Assembly (NCBI GenBank): GCA_032207245.1
Contig: CM063507.1
Span: 97,529,837-97,593,836 of the forward strand
Direction: 5' to 3'
Length of the DNA stretch: 64,000 nt
Source of the DNA: Pardosa pseudoannulata
Taxonomy: Eukaryota > Arthropoda > Arachnida > Araneae > Lycosidae
This document shows, in pieces, positions 1 through 10,444 of this stretch. The first letter of the stretch is position 1. Each line of letters opens with the position of its first letter. The position numbers and the translations under genes were made by a program. Below the pieces are notes generated by a model. It worked only from the letters and a program-made list of their open reading frames with translations, was not told where the DNA came from and did not search any database.

Positions 1-315
1 AAATATTCTATAGGGTGTCTATATTTATGTAATCCTCTCATAATAAAATTGCCTACAAAAACTACAGCATTGTATTAAGTTTCAACTTTGTGATCTGCAG
101 TTGGGTGATGGAAAATTTTATTACGTAAATATAAGTAACAGATATTTGCTTTAATGTGGATGAGATATGAGAAAACTGTTATAAAAATAAAAGATGTAAC
201 GTAGTGTCTCAATTAATAATAATAGGCTTACGCATTGTTTAATAGTATTTTTACTGAAAAGAACCTGCATAATAAATACGAAACACATATTATTGAAATC
301 TTATTTGTTGTAGAT
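1..315. other. 5' flank of zinc-finger copy 1
   Basis: This AT-rich flank matches the DNA upstream of the other two finger arrays (about 35,040-35,335 and 53,405-53,698), for example the shared stretch TCATAATAAAATTG followed by a GTGATCTGCA motif. It marks the window's left edge as lying inside the first copy of the duplicated locus. No core promoter could be assigned with confidence. Confidence 0.6.
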
Positions 316-1221
316 ATGGATAACAGCGATTTAAACCATTTTATTGTATTAGATTCAAAGGTAAGTCCTTTTGCATCTAATATTTGTAACAAATCATTTT
401 CTCAAAAATATCACTTAGATAAGCATTTGTGTACAAATGTTCTCCAAAAAATTGTGCTTGTGATGTATGTAAAAAAAGTATTTTCTGGGAGTTCTCAATT
501 AATAATACACCATCGTTCCCATACTGGGGAGAAGCCATTTTCTTGTGATGTGTGTAAGAAAATATTTTCTTTGAAATCTGAATTAAAAAGACATTTTCTT
601 TCCCATACTGGTGAGAAACCTTTTTCTTGTGATGTATGTAAGAAAGCATTTTCTCAGAAATCTAAATTAAAAAGACATTTTCTTTCCCATACTGGGAAGA
701 AACCATTTTCTTGTGATGTATGTAAGAAAGCATTTTCTCAGAATTCAAACTTGAAAGCACATCTTCGTTCTCATACTGGTGAAAAACCATTTTCTTGTGA
801 TGTATGTAAGAAAGCATTTTCTGAGAAATATAAATTGATGAAACACCTTCCTTCCCATACTGGTGAGAAACTATTTTCTTGTGATGTGTGTAGGAAAGCA
901 TTTACTTCTAATGCCAATTTGAAATTACATCTTCATTCCCATACTGGGGAGAAGCCATTTTCTTGTGATGTGTGTAAGAAAGAGTTTTCTCTGAAATCTA
1001 AATTAAAAAGACATTTTCTTTTCCATACTGGTGAGAAACCATCTTCTTGTGATGTATGTAAGAAAGTATTTTCTGAGAAATCTACCTTGATGAGGCACCT
1101 TCGTTCCCATACTGGTGAGAAACCATTTTCTTGTGTTGTATGTAAGAAAGCATTTACTTCTAATGCCAATTTGAAATTACATCTTCGTTCCCATACTGGG
1201 GAGAAAGCCATTTTCTTGTGA
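316..1221 (+). CDS. C2H2 zinc-finger protein, copy 1 (frameshifted 3' end)
   Basis: Probable nuclear DNA-binding protein built from 28-residue C2H2 units joined by HTGEKPF linkers. I start at ATG 316 (MDNSDLNHF), because the same ATG context occurs in copy 3; the frame is open further upstream but without a better ATG. The first finger lacks its first Cys and the second is degenerate. Eight canonical fingers follow (C-x2-C-x12-H-x3-H) with helix strings such as SLKSELKRH, SQNSNLKAH, SEKYKLMKH and TSNANLKLH. The frame ends at 1221 because one extra base before the next linker shifts it; finger coding continues in other frames to about 1,640. No KRAB, BTB or ZAD domain is visible, so an effector domain may sit in an unseen upstream exon or be absent. 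It could be a pseudogene or a truncated but expressed protein. Confidence 0.7.
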   Translation: MDNSDLNHFIVLDSKVSPFASNICNKSFSQKYHLDKHLCTNVLQKIVLVMYVKKVFSGSSQLIIHHRSHTGEKPFSCDVCKKIFSLKSELKRHFLSHTGEKPFSCDVCKKAFSQKSKLKRHFLSHTGKKPFSCDVCKKAFSQNSNLKAHLRSHTGEKPFSCDVCKKAFSEKYKLMKHLPSHTGEKLFSCDVCRKAFTSNANLKLHLHSHTGEKPFSCDVCKKEFSLKSKLKRHFLFHTGEKPSSCDVCKKVFSEKSTLMRHLRSHTGEKPFSCVVCKKAFTSNANLKLHLRSHTGEKAIFL

Positions 1222-1640
1222 TGTGTGTAAGAAAGCATTTTCTGTGAAATCTAAATTAAAAAGACATTTTCTTTCCCATACTGGTGAGAAAACTTTTTCT
1301 TGTGATGTATGTAAGAAAGCATTTTTCTGATATCTAGTTTAAAAACATCTTCGTTCCCATACTGGGAGAAACCATTTTCTTGTGATGTGTGTAAAAAAGC
1401 ATTTTCTCAGAATTCACACTTTAAAGAACACCTTCGTTCCCACACTGGTGAGAAACCAGTTTCTTGTGTTGTATGTAAGAAAGCATTTACTTCTAATGAT
1501 TACATTAATCATCTTCATTTCATACTGGAGAAACCATTTTCTTGTGATGTGTGTAAAAAAGCATTTTCTCGGAATTCACACTTTAAAGAACACCTTCGTT
1601 CCCATACTGGGAGAAACCATTCTTGTAAAAATGTAGTAAA
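1222..1640 (+). pseudogene. Frameshifted C-terminal fingers of zinc-finger copy 1
   Basis: Finger coding continues after the frameshift near 1,205. At least four further finger units are recognisable, but they are split between frames: an in-frame stop occurs at about 1,327 (TTTTTCTGA) and one-base losses occur at linkers (HTGRN instead of HTGEK). The longest readable piece runs from about 1,387 and includes SQNSHFKEH and SRNSHFKEH helices. After about 1,620 the finger pattern stops. The dense frame changes indicate decay rather than a spliced gene, although sequencing error in repeated DNA cannot be excluded. Confidence 0.7.
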
Positions 1641-2457
1641 AATATATTTTAAATCAGCCTTTTTGATTTTATATAGACAATATTTTGATAAAAATTATTT
1701 TTTGAAATTTTGTTTGCGCTTTTTTTTTAATATTTTAAATTTGTTCATATTTTAAATTAGTTTTAAAATATGGGATTGTTGTGATACTGAAATAGGTGTG
1801 TGGACATTCTACTGAAATTTGTTTTTAATGTTGTAGGCATGTATATTTTCTTGTCGATAGGTGGATTTATATGTTTTCTTGTCATAAATATGAATTAAAT
1901 TTTTCCCAGTCTCATTTTATTAACTTTTCATTAATATTGCTGTACAATAACTATTATAATAATATTTAAGACTTATTACATTCATATGCCATTTTGACTC
2001 TAGAAATTTATAATATTTATTACTTATAATGTTAATACAAATTTTTATTTCAGTTTAGTTGTTAAAAAATTATTTGTAATGTCTCCTTTTCCCAAATGTA
2101 TTTTTTGTGTTATTAGTCTTGAGCACATTTATATTCTAAAGATTGACTTATGAAATAATTTAAGTAAACTTTTGTACTATTACAGAATATAACATTTAAA
2201 ATTGTAGGTAAGAAAATTAACTTTTATTTGTGAAATAAAAGTTTCTATATAAAAGTTGGTCATACTATTAAAAATTTTGTATTTCTAAAATTTGTTCATT
2301 AAAGTAAGTATTTTTAACTTTTGAGTTCAATTTATATGCCAGAGTTTTCATGCAATAATGAATACGTACATAATTCATCTAATAATGCTAAATTAGTGGC
2401 CGAGGTCCGCGAAATTGCATTTGGTTAAATGTACAGAGAATAAGCTATAGGACATTG
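1641..2457. other. 3' flank of zinc-finger copy 1
   Basis: Non-coding AT-rich DNA alignable by eye with 37,900-38,850 and 55,900-56,850 (shared blocks around TGTGTGGACATTCTAC, AGTTGCTGTATAATAAC-like text and GTGGCCGAGGTC). Several AATAAA-like hexamers are present, but none can be tied to a transcript. It ends at the target duplication of the inserted DNA transposon. Confidence 0.6.
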
Positions 2458-3895
2458 AAAACTCAGGCATGAAAGTTTTCCGCTTTTAAGCGGAAATCCG
2501 CTTTTTTTGACAGCCTTTAGAACTGTTTCTGAGATCGATGCAAATCCATCGAGAAATCGTGATTGGAAAATGGGGGGGTTCCAATCCTGGTCGAAATCAG
2601 TATCTTCTAATGCGTGTTTTCGCTGAGATGTACGCTTGCGGAGATATGACTACGCATACTGATTCACTTCCATTCCGATTGGCTCAACGTACTATAGCAA
2701 CTCGAGGCTATTCTTTCAGGATCGAATGACGATCGCGTTATGTTTATGGGTTCCAGGTTTGAAAAGCGGCAGCATAATTACTAGCGGTGTCGTAGCCAGC
2801 GTACGTATCGTATTCTGTACTTAACGGGCGTTCGAGAAAATAGTTTGCACGTGCGTTTTATTCTGGATTACCGTGTTTCACTTCTAAGAGCGTCTGTGTT
2901 TATAAGAATTTATGATGAAAATTAGTGAAAAAGATGAACATAAAATTAGTACCATCGATGCTGCGGAAGGAAAAAAATTAATTTAAATGGCTAAACATGA
3001 ATTAAAAAAAAGGATAGAAATTTTCCGCAGTTTGGTGGAATTTCATTTCTTTGATTTCTACAGCCTGCATCGCCAATTTCCGCCTTTTTTTCATACGTTT
3101 TGAACGTGTATGTGAATTTCCGATTCTTTTAATAAATTCTGCCTTTTCAAAAATCACCTTGCCATTTGTATATTTTTCGAAATAGAAAAGAAATTTGTGT
3201 AATGGTGAGATTATCATCCTTTGAAACCAGTTTTCATCTTCTGGGAAATCAGTTATCCAGCACTCTCTCCTATTGCTCCCGTAGCGTAATGTTAGCAGTC
3301 TATTAAAATTGGTAATCAGGGTGTCCACTGATCGGGAAAATATGGAAATGTTAGGGCAGTACGGAATATTCAGATTAATTTTATTTATTTTTATTTTGTA
3401 ACGTCAATTTACGTTTTCCGCACTTTACCGCCGGGAAATGGAGCAAAAAAAAAATTGGTTCGAAGCGAGCATGGACAAACATGTCACAACAAGAATTTCC
3501 TGCACTAGTCGGATGCGGATCTTAATATAACTTTGCCTTTATAGTAGTGTACAATAGTGTCACAAGAATATCTTGACGCAGACCCCACTCAGCCGCTCTC
3601 AGTTGAGTTCCGTATTTGCCGATGTTTTCCTCCTTTCCGTGCGTCTTCCTCTGATTTATTTCCAGTGTTTATGATCGGCATCAAGATTCTTCAGTTAAGG
3701 ACGGAATACACGATTTCGCGATGTAGATAAATTGCCGATCACTGATATACCGCATGTTCCTCTCGCAATGTCACAAAATCGGAAAGATGATGGTCAAATA
3801 TCAATTGAGGTACTACGGTCTACTATTTCGCTATACGAGGGACAATGAGGTTGTCACCTACTGCTTAAAGCCGATTCGAATAGCTACAAATATCA

Positions 3896-3973
3896 ATGCC
3901 AATAGGGGGATTCGAACCCGCGAATACCGGATACCAAAGAGCAGCGCTCTATTTATTCGGCCATCGTTCGGCG
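3896..3973 (-). repeat. tRNA-derived SINE head
   Basis: On the minus strand a near-perfect RNA polymerase III box B (GGGTTCGAATCCC) lies downstream of a box-A-like stretch (GATGGCCGAATAAATAGAG). The intervening GGTATCCGG matches a second copy at 12,060-12,122. The acceptor stem does not pair well beyond the first three bases, so this is not a functional tRNA gene. Body and tail boundaries could not be fixed. Confidence 0.5.
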
Positions 3974-4708
3974 CTCATATATAAGGACGTTTTATTGTCC
4001 ATACGGTCTTACTACAAGTCGCAAAATCGGAAAGATTATGTTTGCATGTTGGAACATAGCTTTTGGGAACACTATACCTTGTATCCTTAAATATTGTCAT
4101 AATATCGAAAAGACGATTTTACATCAGAGATCGGCACTATAAAAAAATGTCCATTTATTTCAAACACTAGACAGCGAAATAAAAAAAAAGTTAAAGGAAA
4201 ATAATTTTTAATATTTTTAAAATATTTGAATAGTTAATTATTTAATGTAACAGTTATAATTTACCTAAAATTGCTTATATCAGCATTAAAGTCTTCATCT
4301 TGTCTCATTATTTTTCAATTTTTAATTATATTTAGGTAATTTGGAATAAGGTAGTTTAAATGCAGTTATTTTACTAAAATAATTTATAAGTCAGGTAATA
4401 TTGTAGTGCACGTCTTGCGACCATCCTGGATAACCTATTCATAGAAGAACGTTAGGTGGTAGAAGTCTTATGTATCACCTTCTTGCTGAAGGTGATACTC
4501 CAGTAAAATATCTTAAAAAAAGTTTTGCATGAGCATGTAGAAAAAAATTAGTTTAACACTTAAGTTCCTCTTGCAAACCTTATAAAAAAGAAAAAATATA
4601 AAAAGGGATAAAGGAACTAAATGTAAATAAAAGTTTCTGTAAAAAGAATCTATGAAAAAACTGCGCATAAATACAGTTAAAATGCAGGTGCTTAAACACC
4701 AAAGGAAT

Positions 4709-4812
4709 ATCCTTAAAACCAATAATCCAAACAGGATTATCTATTGGTGGATTATCTATTGGTTTTAAGGATAGATTTTGGATTATCTATTAACCCAATA
4801 GATAATCCAAAA
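4709..4812. repeat. Twin fold-back inverted repeats
   Basis: Two adjacent hairpins. Arms of 16 bp (ATCCTTAAAACCAATA at 4,709-4,724 and its complement at 4,757-4,772) enclose 32 bases. Next, 16-bp arms (TTTTGGATTATCTATT at 4,776-4,791 and its complement at 4,797-4,812) enclose 5 bases. The motif GATTATCTATTGG recurs in the loop of the first. They may be the ends of a small foldback or MITE-like element inside the larger transposon. Confidence 0.6.
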
Positions 4813-5253
4813 AGTATTAAAAGTATTCCTTAACATGCAATATATTTTTATTATTGTAATTTTAACTATCTCCCCTCTTTCTTTATGCACTATATAGTGC
4901 ATGTACCAAACCAACAAACCATATCAGCAATTATTGAATATTTGGCTGCTCCAAATGCTACCAACCAATCATTCTAAATTATTAGGCAGACTCCTCAAAA
5001 ACTACGGTTTATCCTTTAAATTGTTAGTTTAACTGCTACAAAAACACTATCCTGCTCCAAATCTGCATTTTGGCTGCTAACCAAAATTCGTCCTAAATGC
5101 TTGAAGGAGCGCCACATTCCTGTATGTAGTACTGAATCATATTGTGAAAAAGAGTTAGGTATGAGAAAATGTAATCATATTCTGTACATCTCCCCCCCCC
5201 AACCCCACCCGGAGAAGTTCAGCTTTTTTTGTCATTGTCTACTTTCATGCCTG

Positions 5254-5597
5254 AAAACTGCTTTCATTAATTTTAAGATTATCGAAATTATAAGAGAAGA
5301 TCGCAATATTATCTATGTAGGTCTGCAAAAAGACGCTGCATTTTCTTAGCACCCTATTTATCTCGCTGAAAAGTACCCGATACCCAACCAAACCGAAGGG
5401 CATGGGTGGAAAAAATTAGAAAACCTTTTGAAATTATGATGTAGTTAAAAAACGAAAAATCATTTTTATATGAAATTTCATACGTATATAAAATATTCTA
5501 CAAAGAACTGAAGGAAAATATAAATTCATTAATTACTACATTTACAAATGGTTAATAGACTTTAGAGAGTTTTGTGCTTTCAGACAAATTGAAGACA
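5254..5597. other. Continuation of copy 1 3' flank
   Basis: Resumes the duplicated 3' flank after the transposon: the blocks around GTCTGCAAAAAGACGCTGCATTTTCTTAGCACCC match 38,905-38,950 and 56,918-56,960. No gene is visible. Confidence 0.55.
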
Positions 5598-5885
5598 CTA
5601 TAAATTTGATACATGTATTTCATTAGTTATCGATGTGGAATTCTTTTTTTTTCTGCTTGTGATCAGTCTCTTGTTCTTTGAATCTATCAGACTACACAAA
5701 GTACTTGCATCAATATTGATCCAGCAGTTGTTAATAGCATTCATCAAATCTAACTTTAAATTGATTTGTCTTGTATTTTTTGTAAACATTTCGGATTAAA
5801 TATCCCCAAAGATACATTCAAATGGGGGCAACTCGCTGACCATTGAAGGCAGTTCATCTGTTTAGCTTCCAGTCAATATTTAGTT
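5598..5885 (-). pseudogene. Tc1-like transposase relic, C-terminal piece (copy 1)
   Basis: The minus strand encodes a decayed C terminus of a Tc1/mariner-superfamily transposase. Readable elements include a VYKNTRQ-like segment, a tract ending in NCWINIDASTLCSLIDS, and the run that follows (KRLITSRKK), which has the shape of the usual C-terminal 'LxxLIDSMPKR' helix. The same relic is antisense in copies 2 (39,209-40,140) and 3 (57,207-59,700), so it predates the duplications. Here it stops at about 5,885, where unrelated T-rich DNA begins. Confidence 0.55.
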
Positions 5886-6563
5886 TAATTGGAATCCCTA
5901 AATATAAAGAGCCAAACACAGACATCGCAGCGCTCCTTTTTTTCCTCTTTTTCTTTTTTTTTTTAGAAATCTCTCCCTTTTTCCTTATTTTACGGCATTC
6001 CTCCTTTTTTTCGCATATTCCCTCCTTTTATTCCTTTTTTCTTTGGGCCATTCACTCCTTTTATTTGTTTTTTCTTTCTCAACGTTTACGTAGTTATGTA
6101 ACGGCGGAACGGATTGCACACATCTTCTTTTCCATGTTTTGGTAACATCTTTGTTTTCTATTTTTTTTCTTTCTGTGAGATCCCCCCCCCAAGAAAAAAA
6201 AAAGTTTTAGGCCATTTATTGGCGGTACAGATGTTAGAAAGTTAGCGAATAACGATCAAAGTGTCAAAACTAAAGGGGGACCCGAATATTTCGATTGTAG
6301 TGTCAAGAAATCTGTGTACCCCGTTTCTAAACCCAAGAGAGGGAAAAGAAACGTTACTCCGAGCCTATGCGCTAAAAAATGGACTGCCGCATCAAATATT
6401 AAATTCAACGATGTTTTTTTTTTTGTTAAACAGATTTTTTTTCGGAAATTAAAAAAAAATAAAAGGAAGGAGCGACTTTTAAATTTATATATGTTTAAAT
6501 TTTGACGATAATCAGAAAGATTTCTTCCCTTTTCTCATTTGTTTTTTCTCTTTGCTACGTCCA

Positions 6564-6604
<41 letters not shown>

Positions 6605-6824
6605 GAGCAGGAGAGAAGCGTTATCAGTTGATTCTCGCAACACATGCTTCAAGGTCAAAAAGCCGTGTGACGCGGTACAAATGAAACATATAGAACGTGT
6701 GTGGTTCTAGTTGTAATAGTACACCTAAGCCGTAACTGTATATTTTTGGTAAAAAACAACCGTTTTCTGGATTTCGGTTCTGGAAAATGCCATTTTTTTA
6801 ATGGGCCATTATAGTTAATACTGC
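5886..6824. other. Gene-poor T-rich stretch with poly-T tract
   Basis: No convincing gene. The plus strand has many T and pyrimidine runs, including 33 consecutive T at 6,567-6,599, which could be the reversed poly(A) tail of a minus-strand retroposon lying to its right. Before the gypsy insertion at 6,825 this stretch was contiguous with 11,490 onward. Confidence 0.5.
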
Positions 6825-7037
6825 TGTAGTGGGAGATCTTTATATTTGATAAGCAGTGTGTGTGCATGTCATAATCACCACATTTTACTCACACAAAAAA
6901 GCATATTTTATTCTGTTAAAACTGACGCTATCTTTTACTAACTCAAAACAACAACGCTATCGCAATAACAACTCTTTTTTTGTTGCCACTCGCTAAAACA
7001 GAAACTTCTGCTGACATATCGAAATGTTACCGTTACA
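6825..7037 (-). repeat. 3' LTR of gypsy A
   Basis: 213-bp terminal repeat identical by eye to 11,277-11,489. On the element strand it starts TGTAACGG and ends CCACTACA. Confidence 0.93.
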
Positions 7038-7051
7038 TTCACTCCCCCACC
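7038..7051 (-). other. Polypurine tract of gypsy A
   Basis: The minus strand reads GGTGGGGGAGTGAA directly before the 3' LTR, the expected plus-strand primer position for reverse transcription. Confidence 0.8.
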
Positions 7052-7236
7052 AGTAACTAACGTTACGTCAGAGGTAGGAAGGTACATGTATCAGCAGTTA
7101 AAAGTGTACATTATATAGCATGAAAAGAATAGAAAGAATAATAATTAAAATATACAATAGTAATATGATACAAGAGCAAATAACATATATATAATGTAAA
7201 TATACAAAAAAAAATATTTAAAAACAGTAAAGTTCT

Positions 7237-8945
7237 TTAGTCTCTAAATCGGACTGGAAGTTTAATTGGTCTGCCAGAACTAGATTGTTTAGAAGTTCGT
7301 ACAGGGTCCGTAGGAACAGAACTAGTCCCAATAGGAGTTTGTTGTTTCAAACTTAGAGTTTGTGACGGCACTGTTTGACACTGAATATTTTGGTTTGGAG
7401 TCGCATCGTTATTGGAGAAATCTGTGAGGATGTAAGCAGGTTTCAGTCGGTCAATAGACATAGTAACGTTTTTCTCTTTAATTTTAATAGTAAAATATTT
7501 AGAAGATCTATTAATCACTTCGTAAGGGCCTTCATAGGGTGGCTCCAGTGGTTTTCGTACTCTGTCTATTCTTAGAAATACATGTGTACAACTATCCAAA
7601 TCTTTATGTACAAATATGTTTGGGATGAATTTGTGTTGAACTTTCCTGGAACCAATTGATTTAATGTGTTCCTGCAATTTATGTACTAAGGTTCCTGGAG
7701 TGAGTTTCACTATACTGTCTGTTAAAAATTCACCTGGAAGCCTGAGTGTTTCACCATAAACCATTTCTGCTATAGTGTAAGGGGTATCAGATTGAACAGC
7801 AGTACGAAGACCTAAGAGGACAGTTGGCAAAGTTTCGCTCCAATCTATCTGATTATGGGCTTTCAGAGCAGCTTTCATTGTTCTGTGTAATCGCTCGACT
7901 TTTCCATTACTCTGTGGGTGGTAGGCTGTTGTTGGCACCAGCTTAATACCACAGAGCGTCGACAAAGCTCGAAATATTTCAAAACGAAATTGTGCTCCTC
8001 GATCAGTAATCAATCGGGAAGGTGTTCCAAATCTTGTGATCCATTGATTGTAGAATGCTCTTGCCACTGTTTCTGCTGAGCTGTCATGTAAAGGAATAGC
8101 TTCCATCCAGTTAGAATATCTGTCTATGCAGGTTAAGCAATAAATATTTCCATGTGATGGAGGTAAGGGACCAACCAGGTCAATATGGATTTCTCGAAAT
8201 CTCTCCGATACTTCCGGGAATTGACCAATTGGTGATTTCGTATGTCTAACAATTTTTGCTTTCTGACATGAAATACAGGATTTAGCCCATTCGTGTAAGT
8301 CTTTGTTAATATTATGCCAAATGAACTTAGATGTAATTAATTTAATTGTTGCTTTTATTCCTGGATGAGATAACCCATGAAAGTGTTTAAATACGTTCAT
8401 CCTGAAAGCTGGAGGAACATAAGGACGAATTTTGTTTGTAGACACATCACACCACAGCATTAAACCAGAAGGAAGTGGATATTCTTTAAATTTTAAAGAA
8501 GTAGATTTCTTCAATTTTTTAAATTCGTCATCTTGAACCTGTTCTCGAGCTATTTCATCATAATCAATTACTGTGATTTCTGCTACTCTTGACAATAAAT
8601 CGGCTACAATATTATCAGCACCTTTAACATGTTCAATAGCTGTAGTAAATTCAGAAATATATTGAAGTTGTCTGCATTGTCTTGGAGATGCTTTGTCTAG
8701 TTTTTGATAAAAAGCAAAAGTTAAAGGCTTGTGATCTGTATAAACTGTAAAAGATTGTCCTTCAAGTAAATGTTTAAAATATTTTATTGATAAATAAATA
8801 GCGAGAAGTTCTCGATCGTACGTGCTATAATTTTGTTGAGTTGGGTTTAGCTTTTTGGAATAAAAGGCTATTGGTCTCCAAGACTTATTTTCGCATTGTT
8901 GTAAGGTAGAACCAATTACAAAATCTGATGCATCTGTAAAAAAGG
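7237..8945 (-). CDS. pol: Gypsy A pol, 3' half: RNase H and integrase (frameshifted)
   Basis: The open frame runs from position 9,114 to 7,237, but only the part from about 8,945 downstream is real pol; the first roughly 57 codons are the wrong frame of the RT end. It opens with the RNase H motif TDASDF, then YDRELLAIY and YTDHKPLT. The integrase follows: an HHCC zinc module (H-FHGLSHPG ... CISCQ, about residue 240), catalytic aspartates in HIDLVG (about 306) and TDRGAQF (about 368), and the glutamate in NGKVERLH (about 403). The Ser/Pro/Thr-rich tail ends at 7,237. The product would process and insert retroelement cDNA. It is separated from the upstream RT by a one-base frameshift in a T run. 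Confidence 0.9.
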
Positions 8946-10444
8946 CCAAGATGTAAATCAGAATTTGGAAATGATAACAAGGCTGTATTGGCAAGATCTT
9001 GTTTACAAATTTCAAACTGCTTCTTCGCTTCGTCAGTCCAATGAATTTTTCTTTTGTCTCGTTTTCTGGAATCTTTAAGATATTCATGCAATAAAGCTTG
9101 ATTTGCAGCAGCATCTTTTAGATAACGACGGTAAAAATTAATCATTCCAAGGAAGGTTCTTAATTCAGTAATGGTTTCCGGTAATTTGTAATTTAAAATA
9201 GCTTGAACTTTCTCAGGAAGTGGGCGTGAACCTTCAGGTGTAATTAGATATCCCAAAAATTCAATTTCGGACACTGCAAAAACCGATTTTGAAATATTAA
9301 TTCTAAGGCCATATTCGTTCAATCTTTTAAAAAGGAAATCAAGATGAAGTTTATGTTCGTTTTCATTCGCTGACGCGATAAGGACGTCATCCAAATAGGC
9401 GAATGCAAAGTCAAGCCCTCGGAGCACTTCGTGAATAAAGCGTTGAAAGGTTGAAGGAGCATTTCTAAGGCCGAAACTCATCACATTAAATTCGTATAAG
9501 CCGAAAGGAGTAATAATTGCTGTTTTACATTTATCTTCTTCTGCTATTGGAATTTGATGATACGCTTTAAATAAATCTATTTTTGAGAAAACTTTTGAAC
9601 CTTTTAAAATATGATGAAAGTCGTCTATTCGTGGAATAGGGTATCTATCAGGAATGGTACGGAAATTCAGCTGTCTGTAATCTCCACAAGGACGATAAGA
9701 ACCATCTTTTTTTCTTACAAGATGTAAGGGACTTGCCCACTGAGACTTAGAAGGACGAATAATATCATTATTTAACATGTATTCAAATTCTGATTTAGCT
9801 ATCGCGAGGCGCTTTGCATCAAGTTGGCGAGCTTTAGAGTGAAATGGAGGACCTTCAGTAGTTATATAATGTCGTACATCATGTTTAGACTTCGAAATTA
9901 ATAAGTTCGGCTTTAAAATTTCTGGATACTTAGAAAATAAATCAGCAAATTTAATGGTGTTGCTTAATGTATGAATAGAGTCATTCAAATGAATCGAAGA
10001 AACTTCACCTTTTATGCAAAGCTTTGTTTCTCCGTCAATTAACTGCTTATTTTTAAGGTCAATTAAAAGATTAAATTTGTTTAAAAAATCAGCTCCAAGA
10101 ATACCTTTTGAAATTTTGGCAATAATGAAAGGAAATTGGAATTTTCTCCGCAATCCTAAATCTAAATCCAAAACTCTAATGCCAAAAGTCTCTATTTCAG
10201 TCCCATTTGCTGCATACAATTTGTAACTCGAAGGTTCAATATTCTTACTAGGTGCTGGAAGAATGCTGATATCAGCGCCACTATCAACTAAAAATCGCAA
10301 ATTTGTTTTTAAGTCTTTTACAAATAATCGAAATTTGCGGCAACCTTTTACATTTTCTGCAGCAGTTTCTGCCGCCTCGTCTACTGCAGGGTGGCGTTTT
10401 CCTGCAGTGAATCCGGTTTTTTCCATGCACAAGGTGGAGTACAT
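8885..10444 (-). CDS. pol: Gypsy A pol, 5' half: protease and reverse transcriptase
   Basis: First ATG at 10,444, overlapping the end of gag in the -1 frame, which suggests expression by ribosomal frameshifting. An aspartic protease motif FLVDSGADISILPA lies at about residues 51-64. The reverse transcriptase runs from about 215 to 400, with the KKDGSYRPCGDYR segment, IDLFKAYHQI, and the catalytic box AYLDD near residue 349. Downstream are the connection motifs FLGMINFYRRYL. Past about 8,945 the frame reads out of register because the run of six T (CCTTTTTTAC on the element strand) has one T too many, and it stops at 8,885. Membership of Ty3/gypsy follows from the RT motifs and domain order. 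Confidence 0.92.
   Translation of the reverse strand: MYSTLCMEKTGFTAGKRHPAVDEAAETAAENVKGCRKFRLFVKDLKTNLRFLVDSGADISILPAPSKNIEPSSYKLYAANGTEIETFGIRVLDLDLGLRRKFQFPFIIAKISKGILGADFLNKFNLLIDLKNKQLIDGETKLCIKGEVSSIHLNDSIHTLSNTIKFADLFSKYPEILKPNLLISKSKHDVRHYITTEGPPFHSKARQLDAKRLAIAKSEFEYMLNNDIIRPSKSQWASPLHLVRKKDGSYRPCGDYRQLNFRTIPDRYPIPRIDDFHHILKGSKVFSKIDLFKAYHQIPIAEEDKCKTAIITPFGLYEFNVMSFGLRNAPSTFQRFIHEVLRGLDFAFAYLDDVLIASANENEHKLHLDFLFKRLNEYGLRINISKSVFAVSEIEFLGYLITPEGSRPLPEKVQAILNYKLPETITELRTFLGMINFYRRYLKDAAANQALLHEYLKDSRKRDKRKIHWTDEAKKQFEICKQDLANTALLSFPNSDLHLGLFYRCIRFCNWFYLTTMRK

Larger units (their letters stand above)
2464..5253. mobile_element. Unclassified DNA transposon, 13-bp TIRs, 6-bp TSD
   Basis: The ends are perfect inverted repeats: CAGGCATGAAAGT at 2,464-2,476 and its reverse complement at 5,241-5,253. 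Both sides are flanked by the direct repeat AAAACT (2,458-2,463 and 5,254-5,259). Zinc-finger copies 2 and 3 carry the corresponding uninterrupted site near 38,850 and 56,855, so this 2,790-bp block is an insertion. Near the left end are small CCGC/GCGG hairpins. No transposase is recognisable; the longest open frames are short and lack ATG starts, so it is probably non-autonomous. The CAGG terminus recalls hAT elements, but a 6-bp TSD is not the hAT 8 bp, so I leave the superfamily open. The interior contains a tRNA-like SINE head (3,896-3,973) and a fold-back block (4,709-4,812), so nested insertions are likely. Confidence 0.75.

Noticed and set aside
2479..2512. Hairpin followed by T run resembling an intrinsic terminator
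   Set aside because: This is an animal genome; the structure is better explained as subterminal repeats of the DNA transposon.
3002..3328. 108-codon minus-strand frame inside the 2.8-kb transposon
   Set aside because: It has no ATG start (GTG), no recognisable domain, and the element shows no transposase motifs; left as unassigned.
3896..3973. A genuine tRNA gene
   Set aside because: Box A and B are good, but the acceptor stem fails beyond three pairs and there is no clean cloverleaf; a SINE head fits better.
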